Below are positions 34,904 to 43,907 of a DNA stretch of 64,000 nt, piece after piece. The translations under genes and the position numbers were made by a program. Positions within the stretch are counted from its first letter, which is position 1; every line of letters begins with the position of its first letter. Under the pieces are notes generated by a model. The model had not been told where the DNA came from and did no database searches. It was given only the letters and a program-made list of their open reading frames with translations. Source of the DNA: Sulfobacillus thermotolerans (GTDB lineage Bacteria; Bacillota; Sulfobacillia; Sulfobacillales; Sulfobacillaceae); the NCBI GenBank assembly GCA_002951815.1, contig CP019454.1:1984001-2048000 (forward strand), in the 5' to 3' direction.

Positions 34904-35180
34904 GAAAGAGAGTGGGCCAAGCAATACAGTTATGACCGTTTATTTGCTAGAAAGCCTCAAGCACGAAAAGAACTTGAGCAGTGGTTCTGTCAAAAACTGG
35001 GCGGACGTCCGACGTTCAAGAAAAATTTGGTCCGCAGATATATTCAACAAAAGTCCGATTGACAATTGGACTCTATCTATCAAGTTCCAATCCAAAGAGA
35101 AGAGCAGCCAGAATCGCCAGCGGCAATCGGATTTTTGCCAAGGTTAACACGTCAAGAGATCCCAGAGCAGTGGGTGAGTA
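34904..35180 (+). pseudogene. Unrecognised gene remnant interrupted by one in-frame TGA
   Basis: From just after a TAA (34901) the frame reads EWAKQYSYDRLFARKPQARK, then ELEQWFCQKLGGRPTFKKNL and RRYIQQKSD to a TGA at 35060-35062. It continues in the same frame as LDSIYQVPIQREEQPESPAA, then GFLPRLTRQEIPEQWV. Both halves have strongly protein-like composition. There is no start codon with ribosome site. I do not recognise the family. The frame stays open after about 35180, but there it overlaps the infC promoter, so coding is doubtful. Confidence 0.4.
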
Positions 35181-35192
35181 GCATCTTTGTGA

Positions 35193-35222
35193 TTGACGGG
35201 GGTAAGGCTTTTCGCTTACAAT
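35193..35222 (+). promoter_or_regulatory. Promoter of the infC-rpmI-rplT operon
   Basis: TTGACG (35193-35198), 18 bases, TACAAT (35217-35222). Confidence 0.65.
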
Positions 35223-35229
35223 ATTACTG

Positions 35230-35340
35230 CATATGCCGAACAAAGCAGAAGCATCAGCTTCTCACCCTCCGGTTTGGACCAAAAGGGTTGATGGAACGTG
35301 GTTTCTGTATTTGGGCGGAGTGATCCGCCCTTTTTTGTTT
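35230..35340 (+). promoter_or_regulatory. infC leader with transcription attenuator
   Basis: The leader contains a small hairpin (AGAAGC/GCTTCT at about 35250-35265). A perfect intrinsic terminator follows: GGGCGGA (35313-35319), loop GTGA, TCCGCCC (35324-35330), then six T. A terminator placed before infC is the arrangement of L20-controlled leaders in Firmicutes, where ribosomal protein L20 represses its own operon. The L20-binding structure itself was not worked out. Confidence 0.65.
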
Positions 35341-35378
35341 GGACCACCAAGAAAGCATTCGAAGGAGGGAAAAAAACT

Positions 35379-35891
35379 ATCAAAGATCTCAGGATTAACA
35401 ATGAGATCCGAGCACGCGACGTGCGTCTGGTAGGAGACGACTCCGAACAGTTGGGAGTCGTGTCATTGCGTGAGGCATTAGCGTTAGCTGAGGAGCGCCA
35501 TCTTGATCTCGTGGAGGTATCCCCTACCGCTCGTCCCCCGGTGTGTCGGCTTATGGATTATGGGAAGTATAAATATGAGCAGGCGAAACGCGAAAGGGAG
35601 TCCCGCAAAAAGCAGAAGGTTGTGAGTGTCAAGGAACTCAAAATTCGTCCGAACATTGAAGACCATGATTTTGACGTCAAAGTCAAAAGTGCTCATCGCT
35701 TTTTGACGGAAGGCGACAAGGTCAAGTGTACGATGATGTTTCGGGGACGAGAAATTGTGCATGCGGGATTGGGTCAGGAGACTTTGAGCAAGTTGGCCGA
35801 ACTGGTTAACGATGTGGGGATAGTGGAGCGTCCGCCTCGTGTAGAGGGACGTAGCATGATAATGATTTTAGCGCCGAAAAAGGGAGTGTAA
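35379..35891 (+). CDS. infC: Translation initiation factor IF-3, AUC start
   Basis: 170 residues (IKDLRINNEIRARDVRLVGD onward). The start is taken as ATC 35379, nine bases after AAGGAGGG. IF-3 genes typically use AUU/AUC/AUA so that IF-3 rejects its own start codon when abundant. The frame extends to an ATG at 35298, but that would run through the attenuator and add 27 non-family residues. The N-domain, linker (KYEQAKREKE-type, here KYEQAKRERESRKKQK) and C-domain are standard. Confidence 0.95.
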   Translation: MKDLRINNEIRARDVRLVGDDSEQLGVVSLREALALAEERHLDLVEVSPTARPPVCRLMDYGKYKYEQAKRERESRKKQKVVSVKELKIRPNIEDHDFDVKVKSAHRFLTEGDKVKCTMMFRGREIVHAGLGQETLSKLAELVNDVGIVERPPRVEGRSMIMILAPKKGV

Positions 35892-35894
35892 CGC

Positions 35895-36095
35895 ATGCCA
35901 AAGATGAAGACACATCGTGGAGCCGCCAAGCGCCTCATGATTACCGGGAAAGGGAAAGTCGCGCGAAACCGTGCCGGCAAGAGTCACTTGCTCGAGCACA
36001 AGTCACCGTCGCAAAAACGCCGGTTGCGCCAAGGGGTTCTGTTGTCTCATGCGGATTACCACCGTGCAAAGCGTTTGTTGCCCAACGGCAAGTAA
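35895..36095 (+). CDS. rpmI: Ribosomal protein L35
   Basis: 66 residues, MPKMKTHRGAAKR start with the typical KSH-LEHKS segment and basic composition. Three bases after infC, within the classical infC-rpmI-rplT operon. Confidence 0.97.
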   Translation: MPKMKTHRGAAKRLMITGKGKVARNRAGKSHLLEHKSPSQKRRLRQGVLLSHADYHRAKRLLPNGK

Positions 36096-36137
36096 GTGGC
36101 CTTGGGGTAAACTAATTGTTGTGGAGGGGTTTGGAAG

Positions 36138-36491
36138 ATGGCTCGGGTAAAACATGGGATGGTGAGACATCGCCGTCACAAAAAGATTTTAAAGATGGCA
36201 CGGGGTTACCGGGGTGCGCGTTCCCGTCATTTTAAACCGGCAAACGAAGCGGTTATGCATTCATTGTGGTATGCCTATCAGCACCGCAAGAAGCGTAAAG
36301 GTGATTTCCGTCGTCTATGGATCACCCGTATTAATGCGGCTGCTCGCTTGAATGGGTTGTCGTATAGCAAACTGATGAACGGGTTGCACCGGGCAGGCAT
36401 TGGACTGGACCGTAAAATTTTGGCGGACTTGGCCGTACGCGATATGGACAGCTTTAAGGTCCTCGTAGCCAAAGCCAAAGAACAACTGTAA
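36138..36491 (+). CDS. rplT: Ribosomal protein L20
   Basis: 117 residues, [19 protein letters not shown] start and [20 protein letters not shown]. Standard length. Start preceded by GGAGGGG. Binds 23S rRNA early in 50S assembly and usually represses this operon. Confidence 0.97.
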   Translation: MARVKHGMVRHRRHKKILKMARGYRGARSRHFKPANEAVMHSLWYAYQHRKKRKGDFRRLWITRINAAARLNGLSYSKLMNGLHRAGIGLDRKILADLAVRDMDSFKVLVAKAKEQL

Positions 36492-36493
36492 TT

Positions 36494-37336
36494 ATGGCCG
36501 TGATACAGCCATTGGACTCACTGGACAACAAATCTGTTCGGACAGTGCGTCATCTTCTTACCAGTCGGACGTTTCGCGAAAAGCAGAAACAGGCGGTACT
36601 GGAAGGATTTCACATGGTATTAGACGCGGTGGATGCGGGGGCCCTCATCCACCTTGTTCTTTATTCTCAACGCATTGCCCAACAAGGGCCAGGACGCAGC
36701 TTGCTGGCACGCTTGCAAGCGGGACGCACGCGGTTAGTGTATGTGACAGATCGTGTGCTCAGTGAGTTGTCTGCCGTCGAGACGCATCAAGGCATTTTGG
36801 CGGTGGTAGGCATGCCCAAGTGGCCTGCTCCCTTTCCTTTGCCACAGGGTACGCCGTGGCTTTTAGGCATCGCCCATGAGATCCAAGATCCTGGCAATTT
36901 GGGCACCCTTATTCGCAGTTTTCACGCAGCGGGAGCTCACATGATGGGTTTGACTAAAGGTACGGTTGACCCTTTTAACCCCAAAGCTTTGCGGGCGTCT
37001 GCCGGTAGTGTGTTTAAATTGCCGGTGGTGGCGCTAGATGACTCGTGGCTAGAGGACCTCGCGGCGCGCGGCGTGCAGGTCATCACGGCCGTAGCGGAAG
37101 GGGGAGAAGACTACACCCGCATGGACTGGACGCGGTCTGTGGCTCTTGTGCTCGGCAATGAAGGAGCGGGATTGCCAGACGCGGTGGTACAACAATCCCA
37201 TGCGGTCACGATTCCTATGGTGGATTCCGCAGAATCCTTGAATGTGGCTGTCGCGGGCTCTGTTTTGGTCTTTCAAGCGGCTGCGGCGCGTCGCCACGCG
37301 GGGCTTTTGCCAGTTCCGCCGGTTATGATACAATAA
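36494..37336 (+). CDS. TrmH/SpoU-family RNA 2'-O-methyltransferase
   Basis: 280 residues beginning two bases after rplT. N-terminal RNA-binding domain (SRTFREKQKQAVLEGFHMV), then the SPOUT knot with motif 1 (IQDPGNLGTLIRS), motif 2 (LVLGNEGAGLPDAV) and motif 3 (IPMVDSAESLNVAVAGSVLVF). It methylates 2'-OH groups of rRNA or tRNA using SAM; the Firmicute homologue at this locus next to pheS is usually taken as a 23S rRNA enzyme. Site not predictable here. Confidence 0.9.
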   Translation: MAVIQPLDSLDNKSVRTVRHLLTSRTFREKQKQAVLEGFHMVLDAVDAGALIHLVLYSQRIAQQGPGRSLLARLQAGRTRLVYVTDRVLSELSAVETHQGILAVVGMPKWPAPFPLPQGTPWLLGIAHEIQDPGNLGTLIRSFHAAGAHMMGLTKGTVDPFNPKALRASAGSVFKLPVVALDDSWLEDLAARGVQVITAVAEGGEDYTRMDWTRSVALVLGNEGAGLPDAVVQQSHAVTIPMVDSAESLNVAVAGSVLVFQAAAARRHAGLLPVPPVMIQ

Positions 37337-37580
37337 CCGGAAAATAAAAGACAGTAAGCGATGATCCAGAACATGTCAGCCATCCCTGCAGCGCAGAGAA
37401 TCCGGGTATTGGTGGGAACGGATCTGCAGGCGGTCGATATTCGCTGGGGAGTGCAAACTTGAACTTTACAGTAGGGTTTGCCGGCCGGTGCCGTTATCAA
37501 CAGCCAAAGGACACATTCTGTGTCGAATTAAGGTGGTACCGCGAACACGTTCGCCCTTGGGGGGAACGTGATTTTTTTTG
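37335..37580 (+). promoter_or_regulatory. T-box riboswitch of pheST (tRNA-Phe sensing)
   Basis: A weak promoter (TTGCCA at 37307, TACAAT at 37329, 16-base spacer) precedes it, inside the end of the methyltransferase gene. The specifier TTC (37440-37442) sits in GATATTCGC. The T-box AAGGTGGTACCGCG is at 37530-37543. The terminator CACGTTC/GAACGTG (37546-37552 with 37564-37570) is followed by eight T. Confidence 0.9.
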
Positions 37581-37597
37581 GAAAGGGTGATTCGGTC

Positions 37598-38656
37598 GTG
37601 CCATCGGACAATCGCTATGAGACATGGTTAGAGGACATACAGGAACAGACCGCGCAGGCTCAGGATGTTGACCAGGTGCAAGAAGTGCGCAACCGGTGGC
37701 TGGGTCGGCGTGGACTGATTGCCCAAGCGATGAAAGAACTCGCGGCTTTGCCTCTCGAAGAAAAGCGCCATCAGGGCCAGCTATTGAACGCTTTGCGGGA
37801 AAAGGCGCTAGAAACGATAGGGGGGCGGCAAGCCGCTCTGGAATTGGCGGAAGAGACCCGCCAGTTGCAACAAGAACGGTTAGACATGACCCTTCCTGGG
37901 ACCCTTCCCCACACGGGGTTGCTACATCCGACCACGCGCGTGCGCCGATTCATTGAAGATGTATTTTTGCGGATGGGCTTTTCGTTGGAATATGGGCCAG
38001 AAATTGAACAAGAATGGTATAACTTTGAAGCGTTGAATATTCCCGCGAATCATCCAGCACGGGACATGCAGGATTCCTTTTTTACCAACTGTCCGGACAG
38101 GGTTTTGCGCACACATACCTCGCCGGTGCAAATTCGGGCCATGCAAAAATATCAGGGCTCGTTGCCCGTGAAAATTATCGCGCCCGGCCGCGTCTTTCGT
38201 CGCGATGATGATGCGACCCATGTTCCGATGTTTTTCCAGGTCGAGGGATTAGTGATTGATCACGGCATTACTTTGGCAGATCTCAAAGGCACATTGACGG
38301 CGATGGCGCTAGAACTGTTAGGGAGTGAGATCAAAACCCGATTCCGCCCGTCATATTTTCCTTTTACCGAACCGTCGGTGGAAATGGACGTCACGTGCGC
38401 GGCTTGTGGGGGGACAGGCTGCCGGGTGTGCAAGGGCACGGGCTGGGTGGAAATTTTGGGGTCGGGCATGGTTCATCCCACTGTGTTGCGCAACGGGGGG
38501 TATGACCCCGACGTGGTGACGGGATTTGCCTTTGGATTAGGAATTGAACGGTTAGCCATGCGTCTTTTTGGTATTGATGATTTGCGGTTGCTCTATCAAA
38601 ACGACATGCAGTTTCTCTCTCAATTTCAGACGTACATAGGGAGGCCTGGGTTATGA
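37598..38656 (+). CDS. pheS: Phenylalanyl-tRNA synthetase alpha subunit
   Basis: 352 residues from GTG 37598; the frame extends to 37568 inside the T-box terminator, which is unlikely to be coding. N-terminal coiled coil, then class II motifs: motif 2 FRRDDDATHVPMFFQVEGLVID (key FRRD...F-Q-E) and motif 3 GFAFGLGIERLAM. Four Cys in the CAACG...CRVC cluster near residue 270 may bind zinc, as in several Firmicute PheS. Overlaps pheT by ATGA. Confidence 0.96.
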   Translation: MPSDNRYETWLEDIQEQTAQAQDVDQVQEVRNRWLGRRGLIAQAMKELAALPLEEKRHQGQLLNALREKALETIGGRQAALELAEETRQLQQERLDMTLPGTLPHTGLLHPTTRVRRFIEDVFLRMGFSLEYGPEIEQEWYNFEALNIPANHPARDMQDSFFTNCPDRVLRTHTSPVQIRAMQKYQGSLPVKIIAPGRVFRRDDDATHVPMFFQVEGLVIDHGITLADLKGTLTAMALELLGSEIKTRFRPSYFPFTEPSVEMDVTCAACGGTGCRVCKGTGWVEILGSGMVHPTVLRNGGYDPDVVTGFAFGLGIERLAMRLFGIDDLRLLYQNDMQFLSQFQTYIGRPGL

Positions 38657-40995
38657 AAGTTAGTTACCGGTGGTTAACTCGCTATGTTCCGGATTTGCCA
38701 GCGCCGGCGAAGGTCGCCGACACCCTGACGCAAATGGGGTGGGAAGTGGCGCAGATGGAGGCTTGGGGACGGTGGTACGAACCCGTGGAACTGGTGGAAG
38801 TCGTTCAGCGGGTGAAGCATCCTGATGCCGACCATTTGTCGGTGGTCAGCGTCAGGCGCGGTGACGGCAGCACGATTGACATTGTCACGGGGGCTTCCAA
38901 TGGATTTGTTGGAGACCGCGTCTGGTATGCGCCTGTGGGGACCGAACTGGTTGACGGCCGTGTATTGGAAGCGGTTCGCATGCGCGGCATCCTTTCACCA
39001 GGCATGTTGCTGTCAGCGGAAGAATTGGGATTTGACCAAGGGCCTCAAGATTTATGGATTTGGTCAGGGCCCGAACCGCTTGGGACGCACTTTATTGACG
39101 TCATTGGCGGTCAAGACACCGTCTTTGAATTGGAGCTCACACCCAATTTAGCCGTCTTTGGTCAAAGCATGCAGGCCATTGCTCGCGAATTGGCGGCCGC
39201 ATTGTCTTTGCCGTTGACCGAACACAGTCGCGGTTTTGAATACGGGGAAGATGCGTTGGCGCGCGTTTTAGATCTTCATGACTGTCCGCTCTATGGGCTT
39301 GTAGCATTTCAGATTCAACCGGACGCGCCAACACCTTTGTGGATGCAAGTCTTGTTGCGCGCCATTGGCCAGCGTGTGATTTTTCCGGCCGTAGATATCA
39401 CGAACTTTTTGCTGTGGGATATAGGCCAACCGCTCCATGCCTTTGACCGCGATACCGTCCAGGGCTCTATTACCGTGCGTCTGGCGCATCCGGGTGAGCG
39501 GCTTGAGACTTTGGATGGGGAAGAGCGCACATTAGGGCCTGAGGACTTAGTGATTGCGGACGATGCGGGCGCACTGGCCCTGGCAGGCGTCATGGGCGGC
39601 ACCCGGTCGGCGATTTCTTCAAAGACGCGCCATGTGTTGTTGGAGGCGGCGCATTTTGATTCCTCGCGCATTTTCCAAACCATGCGTCGGCATCAAATTT
39701 TTTCCGATGCGGCACTGCATTTTGGCAAAGGCACGGATCCCTTGGCGGTGTACACCGCCCCAGATCGCTACCGTGCACTGTTACAAGAGGCCGGACTCTT
39801 TGTGGCTACTGGGCCGAGCCAAGTGGTGGGGCGTATTGCCCCGGCTCGTCAAATTGCCTTTGAACCGGACAAGATTCGGCGTTTATTGGGGGTCGATTGG
39901 TCCGATGACAAATTGCGTCAAGGGTTAGAACGGCTGGGGTTTGGCGTGACAGCTGCAGGCGACGTCGTGATTCCTCATGCGCGTCACGACGTTAGTGGCA
40001 GTCACGATTTAGCCGAAGAAGTGGCAAGGCTGTATGGCTTAGAAACCATTAAGCCCTCGGTGTTTCTGGCGCCTGCCGTACCCGGTCAAAAAAACAGCCA
40101 CGAAGCGTACCTTGAATTTTTAAAGAATTTGCTGGCTGAGGCGGGATATTGGGAAGTTGTGACGCGGTCGTTTACGTCACCGGAGCGGTTAGCCCGGGCA
40201 GAAATGACGGTCTCAGATGCGGTTGTCGTGCGCAATCCCTTGCGCGACGAAGAGCGGATTTTGCGCACGTCATTGCTTCCGGGCCTGCTCGAAACGGTTG
40301 AGGCGAACCGCGCCCGGCGGGGACTAGCCCTACGCCTGTTCGAAATTGCGCCCGTCTATCAATCGCATGCGGACGGGTGTCAAGAGATAGCGGAGCTGGC
40401 CGTTGTGCAAACCCTGGAGGGACAACCTGCTTATCCCCATCCTGAAGCCCCTCATGTGTTGGATTTGAAAGGCGTGATGGAATGGGTCAATGTGCGCGCT
40501 GATATGGGCTTGACATGGCGCCAGGTCGAGGAGCCGCCAGCGTATTTGCATCCCGGACGGACGTTAGCACTAACGAATCGCAACGGCACGGTGTGCGGGT
40601 ATCTAGGCGAAGTGCGACCGCGCATAGCCCAGCGCTATCATGCCAAACGTCTAGCGGTTTGGGTCATGCGGCTCGACCTTCTGCCGTCTTCGGCCGCCGT
40701 GTCTTCCCAAATGCATAGGCCCTTACGTCTGCCCGAAGCCGTGCGCGATTTGTCCTTGGTGGTTCCAGCCAATATCGCCTACCAGCAAATCGTGGATGTG
40801 GTCAACGCTCTGGCCCTACCGGCTTTGCGCCGCATGACGCCTATCGACCACTATGTGGGTGCATTTGGTGAATCATGGACCTTGCGCTTTGTCTTCCAAC
40901 CCGAAGAGGTCACCTTGACGGAAGAGGACGTCGATCGCGCGATTCAGCAAATTCTGTCGTCGCTGGACCCTTACGGTGTAAAAATACGCCAATAA
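38653..40995 (+). CDS. pheT: Phenylalanyl-tRNA synthetase beta subunit
   Basis: 780 residues; start ATG lies inside the pheS stop. Domains in order: EMAP-like tRNA-binding domain (VVQRVKHPDADHLSVV), B3/B4 editing domain, B5 domains and C-terminal anticodon-binding FDX-ACB (LPEAVRDLSLVVPANIAYQQ, cited by RDLSLVV). Standard length and order; forms an alpha2-beta2 enzyme with PheS. Confidence 0.96.
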   Translation: MKVSYRWLTRYVPDLPAPAKVADTLTQMGWEVAQMEAWGRWYEPVELVEVVQRVKHPDADHLSVVSVRRGDGSTIDIVTGASNGFVGDRVWYAPVGTELVDGRVLEAVRMRGILSPGMLLSAEELGFDQGPQDLWIWSGPEPLGTHFIDVIGGQDTVFELELTPNLAVFGQSMQAIARELAAALSLPLTEHSRGFEYGEDALARVLDLHDCPLYGLVAFQIQPDAPTPLWMQVLLRAIGQRVIFPAVDITNFLLWDIGQPLHAFDRDTVQGSITVRLAHPGERLETLDGEERTLGPEDLVIADDAGALALAGVMGGTRSAISSKTRHVLLEAAHFDSSRIFQTMRRHQIFSDAALHFGKGTDPLAVYTAPDRYRALLQEAGLFVATGPSQVVGRIAPARQIAFEPDKIRRLLGVDWSDDKLRQGLERLGFGVTAAGDVVIPHARHDVSGSHDLAEEVARLYGLETIKPSVFLAPAVPGQKNSHEAYLEFLKNLLAEAGYWEVVTRSFTSPERLARAEMTVSDAVVVRNPLRDEERILRTSLLPGLLETVEANRARRGLALRLFEIAPVYQSHADGCQEIAELAVVQTLEGQPAYPHPEAPHVLDLKGVMEWVNVRADMGLTWRQVEEPPAYLHPGRTLALTNRNGTVCGYLGEVRPRIAQRYHAKRLAVWVMRLDLLPSSAAVSSQMHRPLRLPEAVRDLSLVVPANIAYQQIVDVVNALALPALRRMTPIDHYVGAFGESWTLRFVFQPEEVTLTEEDVDRAIQQILSSLDPYGVKIRQ

Positions 40996-41080
40996 TGCCT
41001 GATTATGGCGTGACAGCACAGGAAAAAAGCGGTATTGTCGAGGGGAGGAGAAAGACAGAATAATCAAGGGAGGCAGGCGT

Positions 41081-41365
41081 GTGACAGAACCCATTCGGAC
41101 GACCGTGACCATTTATGGCGAGGAGTATTCTCTCAAAGGAGACCTGCCCAAAGATGTGATTCAGGCACTCGCGCACCATGTGGATGGCCGCCTGCGGGTT
41201 CTGGCCGCCAAAAATCCGCATCTTGGGATTTCCCGCATTGCTGTCTTGGCGCTTTTGAACATGGCGGAAGATTTGTACCATCTTCAAGAGCAAAATGAAG
41301 AACTTGTCCGGGCGATGCAAGAACAGTGGCGTAGTAACCGCAGCGTGAAGAATAAGACACCGTGA
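41081..41365 (+). CDS. zapA: Cell division protein ZapA
   Basis: 94 residues from GTG 41081 after AAGGGAGG. TTVTIYGEEYSLKG at the start and the helix RIAVLALLNMAEDLYHLQEQ match ZapA, which crosslinks FtsZ filaments at the division ring. Its place between pheT and mutS2 is typical for Firmicutes. Confidence 0.88.
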   Translation: MTEPIRTTVTIYGEEYSLKGDLPKDVIQALAHHVDGRLRVLAAKNPHLGISRIAVLALLNMAEDLYHLQEQNEELVRAMQEQWRSNRSVKNKTP

Positions 41366-41376
41366 TGGGGACAGGG

Positions 41377-41406
41377 AAAAGGCCACTGCAAACGCAGTGG
41401 CCTTTT
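41377..41406 (+). terminator. Intrinsic terminator after zapA
   Basis: GGCCACTGC (41381-41389) pairs with GCAGTGGCC (41394-41402), flanked by AAAA and TTTT, so it would work in both directions. Confidence 0.75.
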
Positions 41407-41477
41407 CAGGTGCTATAATCCAAAGGTGCATACGCAAGAGTTTAACAGATCTTTAGAGAAGAGAAAGGCAGGGGCAC

Positions 41478-43847
41478 GTGAACACTCTTGATACCATAGC
41501 GGACAGCCGGCTGCGGATCAGTCTCGATTTAGTCCAGTTTCCTGCCGTGCTTCAGCAAGTCGCCGCCTGGACGGATACGCCCATGGGCCATGAGCGCATT
41601 GTCAACGCGGGGTATTTGAGCGAGGCTGCGTTGCGCCAACGGCATGATGCCTTGCAAGAAGTCATGCGACTGGTGCGTGACGCCGAGACGCTGGAGATCT
41701 CCCTCAAAGGCGCCATTCCTCTAAAGGATTTGGTGCGGCGGGCGCAAAAAGGCGGAATGTTGAACCCCGAAGAATTGTTAGGGATTGGGGTGACGCTGAA
41801 GGTTGCCGAGGCGGTTAGTACGTGGACAAATGATCAAGACATGCCGTTATTGGCCCAGCGCATTGCCCGCTTGCCGTCCTTAGGTTACGTCGCGCAGGCC
41901 ATCTTTCGCATATTAGACGAGCATGGACAGGTAAAGGACCATGCCAGTCCTGTTTTGCAAAAAATTCGCCGTGAAATCAGACAATCGGAGGCAGAGATTG
42001 ACCGCCTGCTCGATGGGATTATTCATTCGGGGCATTGGGCCGAATTTTTGCAAGATCCCGTAGTCACCCTACGATTTGGACGCCGTGTGGTGCCCGTCAA
42101 GGCGATGTTTCGTAATCAAGTGCCAGGGATTGTGCATGACCGGTCATCTAGTGGGCAAACGGTATTTGTGGAGCCCATGCCGGTTGTGCAGAAACAAAAT
42201 CAATTGACAGAACTGCGCAATCAAGAAGATGAAGAAATTCGCCACTTGCTCGCGGAGTTGTCCCGCACGGTCGGAAGTGTGGCCGATGACTGTGTGGTGA
42301 CAGAACAGACATTGGCGTGGCTTGATGAACTGTTGGGGATTGTCCGCTACGGCCAGCACACCGGGGCAGTTCTGCCCATTATCGGCGGGGAAGATTTACA
42401 GATTATCGAGGGCCGACATCCCTTGATTGAAGACCCGGTCCCGCTCGATTTGTCATTAGCCAAGTCCCGTCATATTTTAATCATTACGGGTCCCAATACG
42501 GGAGGCAAGACCGTCGCGCTGAGAACGACCGGCTTGATTGTGAGTCTGGCTTTGGCCGGTATGATGGTGCCGTGCCGCGCAGGGACAACGATTCCGCTCT
42601 TTGACCGGATATGGGTGGATATTGGCGATGAGCAAAGCATTGAGCAAAATTTGTCCACCTTTTCGAGCCACATGGCGCGGCTGATTCCCATGATGGAATT
42701 TGCCGACGACAAGACGCTTTGTCTCATTGACGAATTGGGGGCCGGAACGGATCCCGACGAAGGTTCGGCCCTCGCCGAAGCCATGATTCACCGCTTGCGC
42801 GCTCATCATGTTTATGCGGTTGTTACGACGCACTACAGCCGTTTGAAATTGCTGGGATTTCGCTTGCCGGACGTCGAAAATGCCCAAGTGGCATTTAATC
42901 GCGAAACCCTCACACCGACGTACCATCTCATCATGGGTCAACCCGGCAGTTCGCATGCTCTCTATATTGCCCAGCGCCTAGGCATGCCTGCTGAGGTTAT
43001 TGACCAGGCACGGGCCTTAATGGATGAAGAAGGCACGACCTTGGCCGATGTGATTGAAGAAGCCAATCACTTGCAAATGGAGTTGCGTGCTGCCAAACAG
43101 CAAGTGCGCGAACAAGCGGACGCCTTAGCGGCCCAAACCTTGGCCTTGGAACAAGAGCGGCGCAAATGGCTTGACACACGGGAAAAGGAAATGCGCCGGA
43201 TTCGCGATCAGTGGCGGCATGAACTGGACCAGTTGCATGATCAGATGACCGAAGCCATTTTAGAAGTGCGCCATCAACAAGGACCAGACCAGGCGCGCGC
43301 GGTGGAGGCTTTGCGGGATACTTGGCGGCGGCGGGGCATTTTGCCCCAAGAGTTAGAAACGACGAAAGCGCGTCCCGAAGGGCATTGGCAGGCAGGAGAT
43401 TATGTTCACGTGCGCGACTTTGAAGGGCTTGGGCAGGTCCTGGAGGTCAACGGCAAGGTGGCGTTGGTCGAAGTGGGGGCGCTGAGAGTCAAGGTGCCCG
43501 TTGGGGATTTAGAGGCCGCTAAGGCTCCGCAACCGGGGCGAACGAGAAAACCGCCGGGTCGCCATCAAGGGCTGTCGTCGGCCAAAGCGCAAAATCTTCA
43601 CATGGAGTGTGATGTGCGCGGGATGACGGTCGATGAGATGGTGGATGTGGTGGACAAATATCTCGATGACGCGGTCTTGGCTGGAGCCTTTCAAGTTCGG
43701 ATTATTCACGGCAAAGGCACCGGGGTGTTGCGCAAGGCTGTTGGACAGCTGTTAAAGGCTGACCCTAGGGTCAGCACCTACCGACTGGGCGAGCGCGGTG
43801 AAGGGGGCGACGGCGTAACGGTCGCGACGTTGGGAGACCGAGAGTAA
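41478..43847 (+). CDS. mutS2: MutS2 (endonuclease MutS2 / ribosome-rescue ATPase)
   Basis: 789 residues from GTG 41478. The MutS core carries Walker A ITGPNTGGKTVALRT (near residue 336) and LIDELGAGTDPDEGSALAEA. A long coiled coil follows (about 520-620), and a C-terminal Smr domain carries DVRGMTVDEM and IIHGKGTGVLRKAV. Known roles include limiting recombination and, in Bacillus, splitting collided ribosomes. Standard domain order. Confidence 0.95.
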   Translation: MNTLDTIADSRLRISLDLVQFPAVLQQVAAWTDTPMGHERIVNAGYLSEAALRQRHDALQEVMRLVRDAETLEISLKGAIPLKDLVRRAQKGGMLNPEELLGIGVTLKVAEAVSTWTNDQDMPLLAQRIARLPSLGYVAQAIFRILDEHGQVKDHASPVLQKIRREIRQSEAEIDRLLDGIIHSGHWAEFLQDPVVTLRFGRRVVPVKAMFRNQVPGIVHDRSSSGQTVFVEPMPVVQKQNQLTELRNQEDEEIRHLLAELSRTVGSVADDCVVTEQTLAWLDELLGIVRYGQHTGAVLPIIGGEDLQIIEGRHPLIEDPVPLDLSLAKSRHILIITGPNTGGKTVALRTTGLIVSLALAGMMVPCRAGTTIPLFDRIWVDIGDEQSIEQNLSTFSSHMARLIPMMEFADDKTLCLIDELGAGTDPDEGSALAEAMIHRLRAHHVYAVVTTHYSRLKLLGFRLPDVENAQVAFNRETLTPTYHLIMGQPGSSHALYIAQRLGMPAEVIDQARALMDEEGTTLADVIEEANHLQMELRAAKQQVREQADALAAQTLALEQERRKWLDTREKEMRRIRDQWRHELDQLHDQMTEAILEVRHQQGPDQARAVEALRDTWRRRGILPQELETTKARPEGHWQAGDYVHVRDFEGLGQVLEVNGKVALVEVGALRVKVPVGDLEAAKAPQPGRTRKPPGRHQGLSSAKAQNLHMECDVRGMTVDEMVDVVDKYLDDAVLAGAFQVRIIHGKGTGVLRKAVGQLLKADPRVSTYRLGERGEGGDGVTVATLGDRE

Positions 43848-43907
43848 GATTTTTAGGCAATCTATCAGTATGATATACTCTCGGCAGGATAATAGGGAGG
43901 ATTGGGT

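Noticed and set aside
37568-37597. ATG giving a longer PheS
   Set aside because: It falls in the T-run of the T-box terminator; GTG 37598 is the first sensible start.
42477-42956. 159-codon minus-strand frame opposite mutS2
   Set aside because: Antisense shadow over the conserved ATPase core of MutS2.
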